Shown: positions 7,320-16,675, counted from the stretch's first letter. The stretch is DNA of 64,000 nt from Rhodococcus pyridinivorans (GCF_900105195.1 NZ_FNRX01000003.1:1-64000), one strand, 5' to 3'. Translations and numbers: made by a program. The notes: generated by a model from the letters alone, not told the origin.

Positions 7320-8372
7320 GTGATTCTCAACGAGTGGCATCTGGTCGAGACGTTGGTAGACGGTGAGATGTCCGTTGTCAGCTGCGGCGGCACGGTCAAG
7401 GATTGGGCGTCGGTGACCCGGCATGTTCAGCCGGCTCCGGACCTTCCGGTCACGCCGATCGTCGACGAAGTGGTTCGCACTCGTCGTCCGGTCACGATCG
7501 ATCTGTGCTCACGTAAGGAAGCGCAGAAGGCGTTCCACATCAAAGCGCTGCCCGTTCTCGGCCCGAGTGGGGAGGCACACGGCGTCCAGGTGTGGGTGGG
7601 AGAGTCCGGCCGGGTCCCCGGCCCGCCTCGGATCGCAGCCGGGATTGCGTGGAATCTCGAGCGGATGGTGATCGGTCAGACGATCGAAGCATCGATGATG
7701 TCCGGGGTGCTCCCTGAGGAGCACGTGCCGGAGCGAACTCCGGCGGAGTACATCGCCAATGCGGTGAAATTCGATGATTCGGCGTCGTTGTTCGAGCTGA
7801 GCATCGAGCCGGTGCATGGTCGTCGGTGGGCGGCTCCCGTATCGGTTCTGCACGCGGACGGTCGGGTGATGCGTTGGTACTGCTGGGGCAAGGGGTGCAC
7901 TGATCCGGGCAACGTGGGATTGCGGCTGCTGTGGCACGACGTCTCCGATACGACGTCACCGGAGTTGCCGACACTGAGCGAGCTGGGAATGCAGGAGATG
8001 CTGCGGTCTGCGGAGGTCTACACCGGTGTCTTTGTCGCCGACCTCGCGGTTCTGGTGATGTGGCTACCGGACGCTCCGCCATGGGTGTTCTGGCGAAATA
8101 TCAAGAGTGGAAACGAGATCGTGCATCCCGACGACCGGCATGTACTGGCCGACGCGCTGGCAACGTTCCGTTCGGGTAATACCGCTTCTCGGTGCGTCCG
8201 CGCCCGTCTGCGTTCGGAATCAGGTTGGCAAGCAGCGCATTTGTCGATCAGCCCGTATCCCGGTCCACTCAGTGACCGTCTCGTGCTCGTTCGAGTTTCA
8301 ACGATTCCGGACGAATTCGATTTGCTCACAGAGGATTTGCAGGGTTCTGATCGGGGCATGTCGGGCAGGTAG
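7320..8372 (+). CDS. Rv3651-like PAS/GAF-fold protein
   Basis: A 350-residue protein from a GTG at 7320, with GGGAGG about 13 bases upstream. The N-terminus, VILNEWHLVETLVDGEMSVV, and then GEAHGVQVWVGESG match the Rv3651-like N-terminal domain of mycobacteria, where a WxLVETL strand opens a PAS/GAF-like sensor fold. A second domain (about residues 130-210, KFDDSASLFELSIEPVHGRR) and a third (residues 240-330, with a PPWVFWRNIKSG-NEIVHPDD PAS-like loop) follow. In this family the domains are thought to sense a ligand and make protein contacts; the ligand is unknown. An upstream in-frame ATG at 7089 exists, but the intervening text is not family-like. Confidence 0.6.
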   Translation: MILNEWHLVETLVDGEMSVVSCGGTVKDWASVTRHVQPAPDLPVTPIVDEVVRTRRPVTIDLCSRKEAQKAFHIKALPVLGPSGEAHGVQVWVGESGRVPGPPRIAAGIAWNLERMVIGQTIEASMMSGVLPEEHVPERTPAEYIANAVKFDDSASLFELSIEPVHGRRWAAPVSVLHADGRVMRWYCWGKGCTDPGNVGLRLLWHDVSDTTSPELPTLSELGMQEMLRSAEVYTGVFVADLAVLVMWLPDAPPWVFWRNIKSGNEIVHPDDRHVLADALATFRSGNTASRCVRARLRSESGWQAAHLSISPYPGPLSDRLVLVRVSTIPDEFDLLTEDLQGSDRGMSGR

Positions 8373-8590
8373 GTTGGCCCCGGACTATCTGCCGTGGTCT
8401 GGTAATTTGTCTTCCGCGTCCCCTTCTGTGGGGATTTCCCGGGGCTTGTCCACTCGGTCCTGGATGTAGCACAGCCGGTTTCGGCCGCCTCCGCATGCCC
8501 GCGCGAGGCGGGCTGCTATCTCTGCGGGGGGAGAGATTAGACGTGGTGATCCGTATTTGTCGTGCGTCGACACACAGCGTGTCGCGCGTG

Positions 8591-9037
8591 TCAGACGGGT
8601 GCGCCCGGCGGCCGGGTTCGGGTCCGTTCGTAGGCGGCGCGGACCTCGGCTGTGTCCACTTCCAGAGCTTGGGCCAGTCGTTCGGCCACCGGCTCTCGCA
8701 GTACGGTTTCCCCCAGCTCGAGGCTGCTGAGCGAGGCTGTGGAAATGCCTGCTTGCAGCGCCAGCTGGGGCTGGGTCAGGCCGGCCTGGACGCGCAGATC
8801 GCCCAGATACCGGTCGTGCGGGGGTATCCGCACCAGCTCGGACATCGGAACGTCGAGGGCGGCAGCGACACGGGCCAGACGGTCCACCTGCGGGGTCGCC
8901 TGCCCGGATTCCCAGGCACGCACGGCCGCCACGCTCACTTCGGCAAATCTCGCCAGGTCACCACGGGTGTAACCCTTCTCCGTCCGCAGATCGATCAGCC
9001 TCTCGCGGTCGAATCCCCGAAGAGGCCGTCTCGTCAT
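8591..9037 (-). CDS. Transcriptional regulator with two XRE-type HTH domains
   Basis: A 148-residue protein. The first XRE helix-turn-helix covers residues ~9-62 (RLIDLRTEKGYTRGDLARFA, EVSVAAVRAWESGQATP). The second covers ~78-130 (LRVQAGLTQPQLALQAGIST, ASLSSLELGETVLREP). The ATG at 9037 is chosen over 9061 because GGAAAGG lies 8 bases upstream of it. Two XRE domains in one chain suggest it binds two half-sites as a monomer. It is divergent from the T4SS operon at 9573, so it is a candidate regulator of transfer; that is inference from position. Confidence 0.8.
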   Translation of the reverse strand: MTRRPLRGFDRERLIDLRTEKGYTRGDLARFAEVSVAAVRAWESGQATPQVDRLARVAAALDVPMSELVRIPPHDRYLGDLRVQAGLTQPQLALQAGISTASLSSLELGETVLREPVAERLAQALEVDTAEVRAAYERTRTRPPGAPV

Positions 9038-9572
9038 GCCCGAAACCTTTCCACGAGCCATAACACTGCCCTACAGGAATGGCTTGCGTCATCTTCCACT
9101 GTAATAGATTTTGCTGTAGTATTCCGGAATAGAGTTTCAATGAAGGGTTTTGTGGGGAAGGGGGTAACGATCAGCTGAGCCGAGGAGCGTCTGGCCCGGC
9201 AATCAGCGCGAGCCACGGTGAGGCCACCGGCAAAGGGAAACCCCCGGACACGTGTCAGTGATTGGCGTCGGTGTCACGTATCCGGGGTTGAACCACCTAC
9301 GTAACAACCCATCCGGGCTGACTACGCAAGCTCGGGCACCAGGTCACTACGGACGAGAGCCCACTTCCTTGTCGGGCGCTGCTGCTCTGGCGTTACTCGA
9401 CTGTGCGCGCCGGGCAGCAGCGTTCCCGCACCTAGCCGGCGCTGCCGACACGTGCACAAGCGGACTACCTCTCTGTGGTGACCACCCGATCTTCTCGGCC
9501 CTGACGGATCCCTGTCTCGCTCAGGTCCTTCACGCATTCGGGATTCGATTCATTCGCAGAAAGGCGATGTAC
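9038..9572. other. Intergenic region ahead of the transfer operon, with an inverted repeat
   Basis: No gene is supported. Its main feature is an inverted repeat: CCCCCGGACACGTGTCA at 9241-9257 and TGTCACGTATCCGGGG at 9272-9287, with a 14-base loop. Lying between the divergent XRE gene and the first transfer gene, it is a plausible operator or attenuator. It has no T run, so it is not a standard terminator. AAGG at 9561-9564 is the ribosome site of the 9573 gene. Confidence 0.55.
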
Positions 9573-10856
9573 ATGTCCGTATCCAACGAAGATCAGCTGG
9601 TTTCCGGCACCGGCAGACACCGGCGCCGCCGAACGACCAGTGCGGTGCTCAGCACCGCGACTCTGGCACCGGCGGCAGCCGGGTTGCTCATTGCTTTTGC
9701 GCCGACGGCAGCAGCAGCGCCGACCGGCGACTCCGGCGGCGGGCAGGCGGGCATCACGTCCCCGCCGCAGTCCGGTGGTGGGCAGGCGGGCATCACCTCC
9801 ACGCCCCCCTCGACTTCTGCTCCTGCACCCTCGGCTCCTGATCCACAGCCCGCCGAGAACTTCTGGGTAGCGCCTCCGGCCGAGTACAACCGCGGCACCC
9901 GCGCCTACAACCCGCAGACCGGCGGCGGTGTGTCGATGGCGCAGTACAACGGCTATTCGGGCGGCGACAACTCCGTCTACTCCGGCTACTCCGGTTACAG
10001 CGTTCCTGCTCCGCAGGCGCCGGTCGTGGTCGAAGGCCCGACCCTGCCGATCGAGGCTCCGGTCAACAAGATGCGTTTCGGCCGGGTGATCTTCGACCAG
10101 CCGAACTGGGTCTCGGACGTCGATGCCGAAAAGACCAATCGCACGACCGCAGTGGTCGAGGCGATGGTCACCGACTACCACCGGTCGACCGGCGTGGAGA
10201 CCGAAGAGGCCGAAAAGATCGCCTCGGCCCAGGTCGCAGGCACGGCTGTAGGTGCAGCGACCGGATTCGGCACCGGCTGCCTCGCGGCTGGTGTCCCGAC
10301 CGCACTGGCAGTGGGCACGGTCGCGGGCATCGTCGGGGCGGGAGCAGGCACGATGGTGCCCCTGCCGATTCCGGGGGTTGCTCCCGTGACCTCGGGCGTT
10401 GCCGCTACCGCCGCTGGTGCGGCGGCCGGATTCGGCGTCGGATGCGCGGTCGGTGGCGGACTCGGCGCACTCGGCGGCGGTCTGGCCGGGTACGGGGTCG
10501 GCACGGCTTACGGCGCGGGCGAGGATGCCACGCCGATCGAGACCGAGGTGCCCGATATCGAGGCCGAACAGGTCACCGAACAGGTCGACACCACGCTCGC
10601 GCAGTGGTCGGAGGATCCCATCGGTGCGGCTGCTGCCGACGCTGTGCAGACCTTCGCCACCGAGACCGCACCTGCGATCGATGAGCAGGTCCGCGACTTC
10701 GTTCAGGCACAGCCCGGCGGCGAGCAGGTCATCGAACAGGTCGACCAGGCACTCGACTCGTTCTTCACCGACGCGACGCCGGGGCTGGCATCGCGCCTGG
10801 TCAGCGAGGCGGTCGGTCTGGGTCTCGGCACGCCCGCACCCGCAGTCGACGCCTGA
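9573..10856 (+). CDS. Secreted glycine-zipper protein of the T4SS locus
   Basis: The protein starts at the ATG at 9573, chosen for AAGG 8 bases upstream. It has a long signal sequence (basic N-terminus, hydrophobic stretch ending in PTAAAAPTG near residue 53). A low-complexity region with repeated GGQAGITS and Tyr/Gly/Ser-rich text (residues ~60-145) follows. Next is a conserved stretch (VEGPTLPIEAPVNKMRFGRV) and two very Gly/Ala-rich hydrophobic stretches (residues ~230-310) of the glycine-zipper kind, with paired Cys residues (GTGCLA, GVGCAV). The tail is acidic. As the first gene of the transfer operon it may form a channel or surface component. Confidence 0.65.
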   Translation: MSVSNEDQLVSGTGRHRRRRTTSAVLSTATLAPAAAGLLIAFAPTAAAAPTGDSGGGQAGITSPPQSGGGQAGITSTPPSTSAPAPSAPDPQPAENFWVAPPAEYNRGTRAYNPQTGGGVSMAQYNGYSGGDNSVYSGYSGYSVPAPQAPVVVEGPTLPIEAPVNKMRFGRVIFDQPNWVSDVDAEKTNRTTAVVEAMVTDYHRSTGVETEEAEKIASAQVAGTAVGAATGFGTGCLAAGVPTALAVGTVAGIVGAGAGTMVPLPIPGVAPVTSGVAATAAGAAAGFGVGCAVGGGLGALGGGLAGYGVGTAYGAGEDATPIETEVPDIEAEQVTEQVDTTLAQWSEDPIGAAAADAVQTFATETAPAIDEQVRDFVQAQPGGEQVIEQVDQALDSFFTDATPGLASRLVSEAVGLGLGTPAPAVDA

Positions 10857-10882
10857 GTCCAGTCGAAGAGGGAGACGAACCG

Positions 10883-11623
10883 ATGAAGCGGAACGACCGA
10901 GCGGGCTCACCTCGGGTGCTCGATGCGACCGCACCTCGCACCCGGATGGTTCGGGAGTCGGTGCCGGTGTCGGTACCGGTGGCCGAAGAGCGCTTTTCCT
11001 CCGGGAGAACCGCGTCTACCCGTGAGTCGGCGTCTCGAGTGGTCGCGGCGGCCGATGCCGGTCGCCGCGCCACTCACCCGACCACGCAGGTGACCACGCG
11101 CCGCCCTGCCGGGAAGGGACTGACCTATGCCGGCCTCGGCCTCGCGGCCGTGGCCGTCGTGGGACTGGCCGGCTGGAGCATCACCGCTTTCGTCGGCGGC
11201 GGTGACGACGACGCGGACTTCGGTGGCCTGGTCCCGGACACCGCAACCGCTGCGCCGACCGCGGCCGCGGCAGCGGCAGATGATCCGTGCTCGCCTGGCG
11301 AGGGTGACCAACTCTCCGGCGAAGGGGTGATCGCGGCGCTCGAACACCGCTATTACCTGCTGCGTTCGGGTGAGTCGGTGCGGGAGTTGATGGCCCCTGA
11401 TGCGCCGTTGCCCGAAGCGGCAATGATCCAGCAGGGCATCGACACCGTGCCGCTGGGGACCACGCACTGCCTCGAGGTCACGGCCATCGGGCCGAACACC
11501 TACAGCGCGCAGATCACCGAGGTCCGCCCGGATCGGCGCAACGAGTTCAAACAGCGCATCACAACGACCACGGCCGAGGACGGCCGAGTGATGATCCGCT
11601 CCATCGAAGAGGTCGGGGCATGA
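10883..11623 (+). CDS. Bitopic T4SS-locus protein with VirB8-like outline
   Basis: A 246-residue protein. It has a basic cytoplasmic N-terminus (1-75), one membrane helix (about 78-98, GLTYAGLGLAAVAVVGLAGW), an Ala/Thr-rich linker and an outer domain of ~115 residues (EGVIAALEHRYYLLRSGESV and onwards). One TM plus an NTF2-sized extracytoplasmic domain is the outline of VirB8/TcpC and of DUF8176-type actinobacterial proteins. Two Cys residues in the outer domain (DDPCSP and THCLEV) could form a disulfide. It overlaps the next gene by four bases. Confidence 0.6.
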   Translation: MKRNDRAGSPRVLDATAPRTRMVRESVPVSVPVAEERFSSGRTASTRESASRVVAAADAGRRATHPTTQVTTRRPAGKGLTYAGLGLAAVAVVGLAGWSITAFVGGGDDDADFGGLVPDTATAAPTAAAAAADDPCSPGEGDQLSGEGVIAALEHRYYLLRSGESVRELMAPDAPLPEAAMIQQGIDTVPLGTTHCLEVTAIGPNTYSAQITEVRPDRRNEFKQRITTTTAEDGRVMIRSIEEVGA

Positions 11624-13599
11624 GGAAAGCAAGTCTCGCTCTGGCAGCGGCAGCAGTGACCACCGCGGCCGCGGTGAGCACACCGACAGTTGCTCACGCA
11701 GCGGAGACGAACGGGTGTGCGCGCACGATCGCGCTGATGATTCCCGGCACGACGGAAACGTCCGCTCATGCTGATCCGACCGTGCCGACGGGCATGCTCG
11801 CGGCGGTCGGTGACGCACTCGAGCAACGGTTCGGCAAGAACCTCGACGTGGTGTACGTGCCGTATCCGGGCGAGGCGTTCTTCAACGGCACGTCCTATGC
11901 CGAATCGAAGTCGCGGGGCGACAAAGCGGCAGCGGAGTTGATGGAACGGTGCCCGTCGTCGAAGTACCTCATCGCCGGGTACAGCCAGGGCGCGCAGATC
12001 GGCAACGATCTGGCCGTCAACATCGGCCACGGTCTCGGCCCCGTCACTCCGCAGCAGGTCAAGGCGGTGATTCTGCTCGCTAATCCGAAGCGGGGCACCG
12101 AGGGCGCAACGTTGATCGGCCCGCCCCTGAGCGGTCAGGGCATCGCTGGGCCGGCCCCAGAAGGGTTCGGCAAGCTCGCGGGCAAGGTGTTCGACATCTG
12201 CCACCCGGACGATGCGTACTGCAACACCGATGGCCAGTCGACGCCGTTCCTGGCGTCTCTGGGCCGGATCATCGCCAATCCGCCGGGAGCGGTCGACGTT
12301 TCTGCCGAACTCGCCTCGACTGCATCACCCCAGACTCCGACGATCACCGGCACGTCGACAGTGGCGCAATCCTCCCTGGTCGATGAGCTGTCCTCGCCGG
12401 GGACCTGGCGCAACGCGGATCTGTCGGCGGTGTTCGGGGCAGCCTCGCAGCTGGCCGAGTCGGTGTCGTCGCTCGATGCCGCTGGTCCGACGTCGACCAC
12501 CTCAGCGGCGAACATCGCCCGCATGACGCAGCAGGCGCGGCTGGTGTCGGAGACTTTGACGCCGATCGACCAGGCGCGAGAGTGGATCGACAGCAATCCG
12601 GGCGCGCGTGAGACGTTCACCTCGGCTCCCGAGGGATCGCCGGAGGCGACCACGGCGGGCGTGCTCGACATGCTCGAGCAGGTCGATGTCCCGGCAGTGT
12701 TGTCGGCCGCCGAAGCGGTGACCGGCGTGAGCACGGCCTTGCTCAAGTCACGGGCCTCGGGCGAGTCGATCGATGTGTCGACGCTGGCAGAGTCGGCAGA
12801 TGCGCTGGTCGCGGGCCTGTCGCCGTTGGCGGCCTCGGGTCCGGTGGAGTTGCGGACGGCAACGCAGGTGCTTTCGGTGGCCAAGCCGACGACGATCATC
12901 AATCAACTGCTGGGCGTCGTCTCCGGCGTGACCTCGGTCGACTATCCGGCGGTGGCGGCCGGGTTGCAGCAGCTTCCGATCAAGATTGCCACCGGCGATG
13001 TGCACGGAGCGCACGCGGTCGCGGGGGATCTGAACAATCAGCTCTCCCCGCTGGTGAAGATGGCTGCCGGGGTGGATTTCAAGACACTCTCGCGGCTGGT
13101 GGCGATGGTTCCGGACCCGTCCGGCACGGCCGCGATCGCCGCGCTGGTGCTCGATCTGCTCGGCAACGTCGATGTGATTCGCTTGGCCCGCAATGTCGGT
13201 GAGATTCAGGAAATCGCCTGGTCGGTGGCCGAAAGCGGGAACGTGCTCGAGCTGTCTCGGCTGATGCCGGTGGCGGTGGAGCTGGCGCAGGTGGCTCTCG
13301 GCGTGCTCACCCCGGGCCAGAAGATGAGTCCCGATCAACTGCACGATCCGGGCGATCCGATCGGCTCGCTGATGGCGGTGCAGGCACAGGACAGTGATCT
13401 GGCCGGCCTGGGCCAATCGGTGATGACGCTGGCGAGTAGTGACGGTGCGGCAGAGCTGGGGCAGCTGGTGGCCGAAGGATTCACCGCGGCGAGTTTCTAC
13501 GCCTCGAACTCGCACATTGCGTATCCGAGCTGGTCCCCGGATGGGAAGGACAACGCGATCGACACGATGGTGAACGTTTTCGCCAAGGCGATCGGCTGA
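11620..13599 (+). CDS. Cutinase-family serine hydrolase with a large insertion
   Basis: A 659-residue secreted protein with a signal peptide (residues 1-27). Residues ~30-205 are a cutinase fold: IALMIPGTTET opens it, GYSQGAQ holds the nucleophile Ser122, and CHPDDAYC (194-201) holds the Asp loop. The catalytic His normally follows soon after. Here it is not within the next 15 residues, but NSHIAYPSW at the extreme C-terminus (His632) matches that family element. About 430 residues of helical, Ala/Val/Leu-rich sequence are therefore inserted between Asp and His. Cutinases cleave esters of lipids; in mycolic-acid bacteria such a protein in a transfer locus may remodel the outer lipid layer, which is inference. 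It begins at an ATGA overlap with the gene upstream. Confidence 0.8.
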   Translation: MRKASLALAAAAVTTAAAVSTPTVAHAAETNGCARTIALMIPGTTETSAHADPTVPTGMLAAVGDALEQRFGKNLDVVYVPYPGEAFFNGTSYAESKSRGDKAAAELMERCPSSKYLIAGYSQGAQIGNDLAVNIGHGLGPVTPQQVKAVILLANPKRGTEGATLIGPPLSGQGIAGPAPEGFGKLAGKVFDICHPDDAYCNTDGQSTPFLASLGRIIANPPGAVDVSAELASTASPQTPTITGTSTVAQSSLVDELSSPGTWRNADLSAVFGAASQLAESVSSLDAAGPTSTTSAANIARMTQQARLVSETLTPIDQAREWIDSNPGARETFTSAPEGSPEATTAGVLDMLEQVDVPAVLSAAEAVTGVSTALLKSRASGESIDVSTLAESADALVAGLSPLAASGPVELRTATQVLSVAKPTTIINQLLGVVSGVTSVDYPAVAAGLQQLPIKIATGDVHGAHAVAGDLNNQLSPLVKMAAGVDFKTLSRLVAMVPDPSGTAAIAALVLDLLGNVDVIRLARNVGEIQEIAWSVAESGNVLELSRLMPVAVELAQVALGVLTPGQKMSPDQLHDPGDPIGSLMAVQAQDSDLAGLGQSVMTLASSDGAAELGQLVAEGFTAASFYASNSHIAYPSWSPDGKDNAIDTMVNVFAKAIG

Positions 13600-13753
13600 C
13601 GCCGGGCGGTCCTGGTCAGCGGGTGGTGCCGCTGCCAGGACCGGGAGCCTTCCACTAACGCGACATCCGACCTCGGGCGGGCGGATGCGAAGTCACTCAC
13701 GTGCATGGCCTGGGCGGGCTAGCGACAAGCACTCATGCAAAGGGGGTGAGAAC

Positions 13754-15358
13754 GTGGCTTCTTCGACGACGAAAATTTCGCTAGCAGCCAGCGTCGTGGC
13801 CCTGATGGGTGCGCTGGTGATGTGCGGCAGCGACAATCCCGATCCGGACAACTGCCTGCCGACGCAGGGACCGTCCCGGTCACCGAACAACCTGCGTGCT
13901 GCCACCGGCAAGAAGGTGCAGCCGATGGTCACCGGCACCTACACGTTCACCTCCGGTTTCGGCCCGCGCTGGGGTACCTCGCACAACGGCATCGACCTGG
14001 CAGCACCGATCGGTACGCCCTTCTATGCACCGATCGACGGAATCGTTGTTGCAGCAGGAGATTCCGGCGCGAGCGATGAGAACGGTTTCGACAACTGGAT
14101 CATCGTCGACTCGGCCACCGCGGACGGGTCGACCATCTCGATGGTCTACGGGCACATGTTCCCGGACGGTGTTCTCGTCTCTGTCGGTGACGAGGTGCGC
14201 GCCGGGGATCTGATCGGCCTGGTCGGCAACGCCGGAGGTTCGACCGGACCGCACCTGCATTTCGAGGTCTGGCCCGGGGGCCGACTCGACGGCGGATCTC
14301 CGATCGACCCGATGCCGTGGCTGGCCGATGCGGCTGAACTCGACGCCCTGCAACAGCGTCCGACCTCGCCGAATGTGCAGCTGGTCGCGGCCGAGACTTC
14401 GCTCGGTGCCGGCTGCACCGGCCTGACGCGCCCCGGCGGACGCTCCCTCGCGCCGGGATCGGTCCCCGAGGAGTTCCGGGAGTGGATCGTCAAGGCGGCT
14501 CAGACCTGCGAGGCGATCGACGCTCCTCTACTGGCCTCCCAGCTCTACGCCGAGAACCAGTTCCGCTACGGCCCCTCCTCGCCGGTGTCTCCGGCGGGGG
14601 CACGCGGGCCGGGACAGTTCATGCCCGCGACCTGGGCCTCGATCGGTCAGGACTACGACGGTGACGGCGTGGCCGACGTGAATTCCATCGGTGACTCGGT
14701 GATGGCCATGGCCGACTACGACTGCCAGATGTGGGAGCAGACGCAGCAGTGGCTCCGCGAGGGGAAAGTCTCAGGTGACGGCACCGAGTTGATGCTCTCG
14801 GCCTACAACTGCGGGCCGGGCAACACACTCGCTTCCGGCGGGGTGTGCGGCAACGCGGAGACCACGAGCTACGTCCGCACCATCCTGGCTGGCCGCGCTG
14901 ACTTCGCCGGTGTCGACCAGCCTCGGCCGCCGTCGGTGAGCGGTTCGCGGGTGGTCGATGCAGCACTCGGATGGCTGGGCACCGATTACGCCTGGGGCGG
15001 CGGGGATGCCACCGGCCCGACTCGCGGCATCGCCGATGGCGGTGTCGCCGATGAGCACGGCGACCACAACAAGGTCGGCTTCGACTGCTCGGGCCTGGTC
15101 GTGTACGCGGTGGCGCAGGCTACGGACGGAAAAATTGTTCTGCCACACCAGGACTCCGCTCAGGTCAACGATCCCCGAGGGACGCCCGTAACCAAGGCGA
15201 CGGACTTGCAACCCGGAGACATCGTGCAGCCCTACCCCGGCCACGTGTGGATCTGGATGGGGGACAACAAAGTCGTCGAAGCACCCCAGTCCGGCGAGAA
15301 GGTCCGGATCACCGAATGGACGCCCCCGAAGCAGGTCAGAGCCATTCGATTTGGTTGA
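13754..15358 (+). CDS. Three-domain peptidoglycan hydrolase (M23 + SLT + NlpC/P60)
   Basis: A 534-residue secreted protein from a GTG at 13754, with AGGGGG 7 bases upstream and a hydrophobic N-terminus. Domain 1 (about 60-180) is an M23 metallopeptidase: HNGIDLAAP gives His77 and Asp81, and GPHLHFEVW gives His167 and His169. Domain 2 (about 235-385) is a lytic transglycosylase, with AENQFRYG holding Glu267 and GARGPGQFMPATWASIG. Domain 3 (about 400-534) is NlpC/P60: FDCSGLV holds Cys445 and GHVWIWMG holds His497. All catalytic residues are present. It would cut peptidoglycan cross-links and glycan strands to make room for the transfer channel, the VirB1/TcpG job. Confidence 0.88.
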   Translation: MASSTTKISLAASVVALMGALVMCGSDNPDPDNCLPTQGPSRSPNNLRAATGKKVQPMVTGTYTFTSGFGPRWGTSHNGIDLAAPIGTPFYAPIDGIVVAAGDSGASDENGFDNWIIVDSATADGSTISMVYGHMFPDGVLVSVGDEVRAGDLIGLVGNAGGSTGPHLHFEVWPGGRLDGGSPIDPMPWLADAAELDALQQRPTSPNVQLVAAETSLGAGCTGLTRPGGRSLAPGSVPEEFREWIVKAAQTCEAIDAPLLASQLYAENQFRYGPSSPVSPAGARGPGQFMPATWASIGQDYDGDGVADVNSIGDSVMAMADYDCQMWEQTQQWLREGKVSGDGTELMLSAYNCGPGNTLASGGVCGNAETTSYVRTILAGRADFAGVDQPRPPSVSGSRVVDAALGWLGTDYAWGGGDATGPTRGIADGGVADEHGDHNKVGFDCSGLVVYAVAQATDGKIVLPHQDSAQVNDPRGTPVTKATDLQPGDIVQPYPGHVWIWMGDNKVVEAPQSGEKVRITEWTPPKQVRAIRFG

Positions 15359-15424
15359 TGCACAACGGATTTCATACGCCAGAACATCGGAAACGATGAC
15401 ACACCAGGAAGGAAACATCACACC

Positions 15425-16069
15425 GTGAGCGAAGAGTGGGACAAGGCGGAATCGGCCGTCCGCACCCTCGGATCGACCCGGACAGTCCAGGCGATGACGG
15501 CCTCGGACCTGCGGGCTTGGGCTGCGGAGAACAACCTGATGACGCGCACCCAGTGGCCGAAGATCAAGCGCGAGCTCTACAAGCAGTTCGATGTGGACTA
15601 CGACGTCCTGCGAGAACGCGAGCAGCGTGAACGGGCCGAGAAGCTGGCCGCGGCCGCCGCGTCGGCTCCGGTGGTGTCCTTGGCCTCGGCCGGCGACGAA
15701 CGTGGCTCGTTCGCCGTCGTCGGCGATGCCGACACCAGCGATGTCGCCTGGTACGGCTCGTTCCACAAGGACGATCGGATCTTCCGGCCCGGCGATCAGG
15801 ACTCGGCGGATGAGGCCAGCGCCGGTAAAGCCGTGTTCCTCGCTGCGAAAGTCCGCGACCACCTCGAGGTCGAGGCGGTTCGGTTGCGTCTGCGGGTGAG
15901 CAGTGAACGCATCGACGGGGTGAAACTGGCCGATCTCGCGGCAAAAAAGCAGGTCATCCTCGATCTTGAGGTGACGCCGACGGGCAATCCGGCCGAGCAG
16001 TGGTGCCTCGAACCGGGCTACGGCGAATGGCGGGCGATCCGCCTGTCGGATCTGGTGGTGGCCGAATGA
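15425..16069 (+). CDS. Cytoplasmic protein of the T4SS locus, unknown
   Basis: A 214-residue protein from a GTG at 15425 with GGAAGGAAA nearby. The N-terminal third is helical and charged (MTASDLRAWAAENNLMTRTQ, then KIKRELYKQFDVDYDVLRER). The C-terminal part is a mixed domain. There is no signal peptide or membrane helix. It overlaps the lipoprotein gene by four bases (ATGA). I do not recognise a family; its place in the operon suggests a transfer role. Confidence 0.55.
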   Translation: MSEEWDKAESAVRTLGSTRTVQAMTASDLRAWAAENNLMTRTQWPKIKRELYKQFDVDYDVLREREQRERAEKLAAAAASAPVVSLASAGDERGSFAVVGDADTSDVAWYGSFHKDDRIFRPGDQDSADEASAGKAVFLAAKVRDHLEVEAVRLRLRVSSERIDGVKLADLAAKKQVILDLEVTPTGNPAEQWCLEPGYGEWRAIRLSDLVVAE

Positions 16070-16665
16070 TCCGCCGACTGGCACTGATCGGTGTCCTCGC
16101 CGGAGCCCTAACGGTGGCCGGATGCAGCTCCGAGACCGACCAGGATCAGACCACTACGAACTCGTCGGCACAGCCGTCGTCGACGGAGGCATGGCCTCCC
16201 ACCGAACCGGCTGCACCCACCGAGCAGTCCACCCCCGCTCCGGCGGCACCGAGTGTGGACACCTCCGATCCGGGCGAGCTCGGCGGCACGGTCGTTGGGA
16301 CCTGGTTCTCCTATGACACCCGTACCGACACCAATCGCAACGACGCGCCGGTGCGGGCCGCCGATCTGGGCGTGCTGACCAGCGAACTCGACGCGCAGGT
16401 CCGCGCCGATGTGCAGATCCCGGTCAAGGCCAGCGGTGAGTGGGCACAGTGGGCGTCGCAGGGCGCGACGGTCACCGCCGTGGCGGTGGAGGTCCCCAAC
16501 CAGGGACAGGCCAATACCGCGACGAAGTATCACGGCATGTACGAGGTGACCAGCACGGTCACCGATTCCAGCGGCACCGAGATCGGCACAGACGTGCAGT
16601 ACGTCGCCGTGGTGCTGACCGACAACGGCGACGGATGGCGCGTTTCGTCCGTCACCACCCTGTGA
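16066..16665 (+). CDS. Lipoprotein of the T4SS locus
   Basis: A 199-residue protein. MIRRLALIGVLAGALTVAGC is a classic lipoprotein signal, with the lipidated Cys at position 20. A Thr/Ser/Pro-rich linker (20-65) leads to an outer domain of ~130 residues (GTVVGTWFSYDTRTDTNRND and on), with a possible VirB8/NTF2-like fold judging by size. The start is the ATG overlapping the previous stop. It may be a surface-exposed channel partner. Confidence 0.7.
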   Translation: MIRRLALIGVLAGALTVAGCSSETDQDQTTTNSSAQPSSTEAWPPTEPAAPTEQSTPAPAAPSVDTSDPGELGGTVVGTWFSYDTRTDTNRNDAPVRAADLGVLTSELDAQVRADVQIPVKASGEWAQWASQGATVTAVAVEVPNQGQANTATKYHGMYEVTSTVTDSSGTEIGTDVQYVAVVLTDNGDGWRVSSVTTL

Positions 16666-16675
16666 GGTGAGCGTG

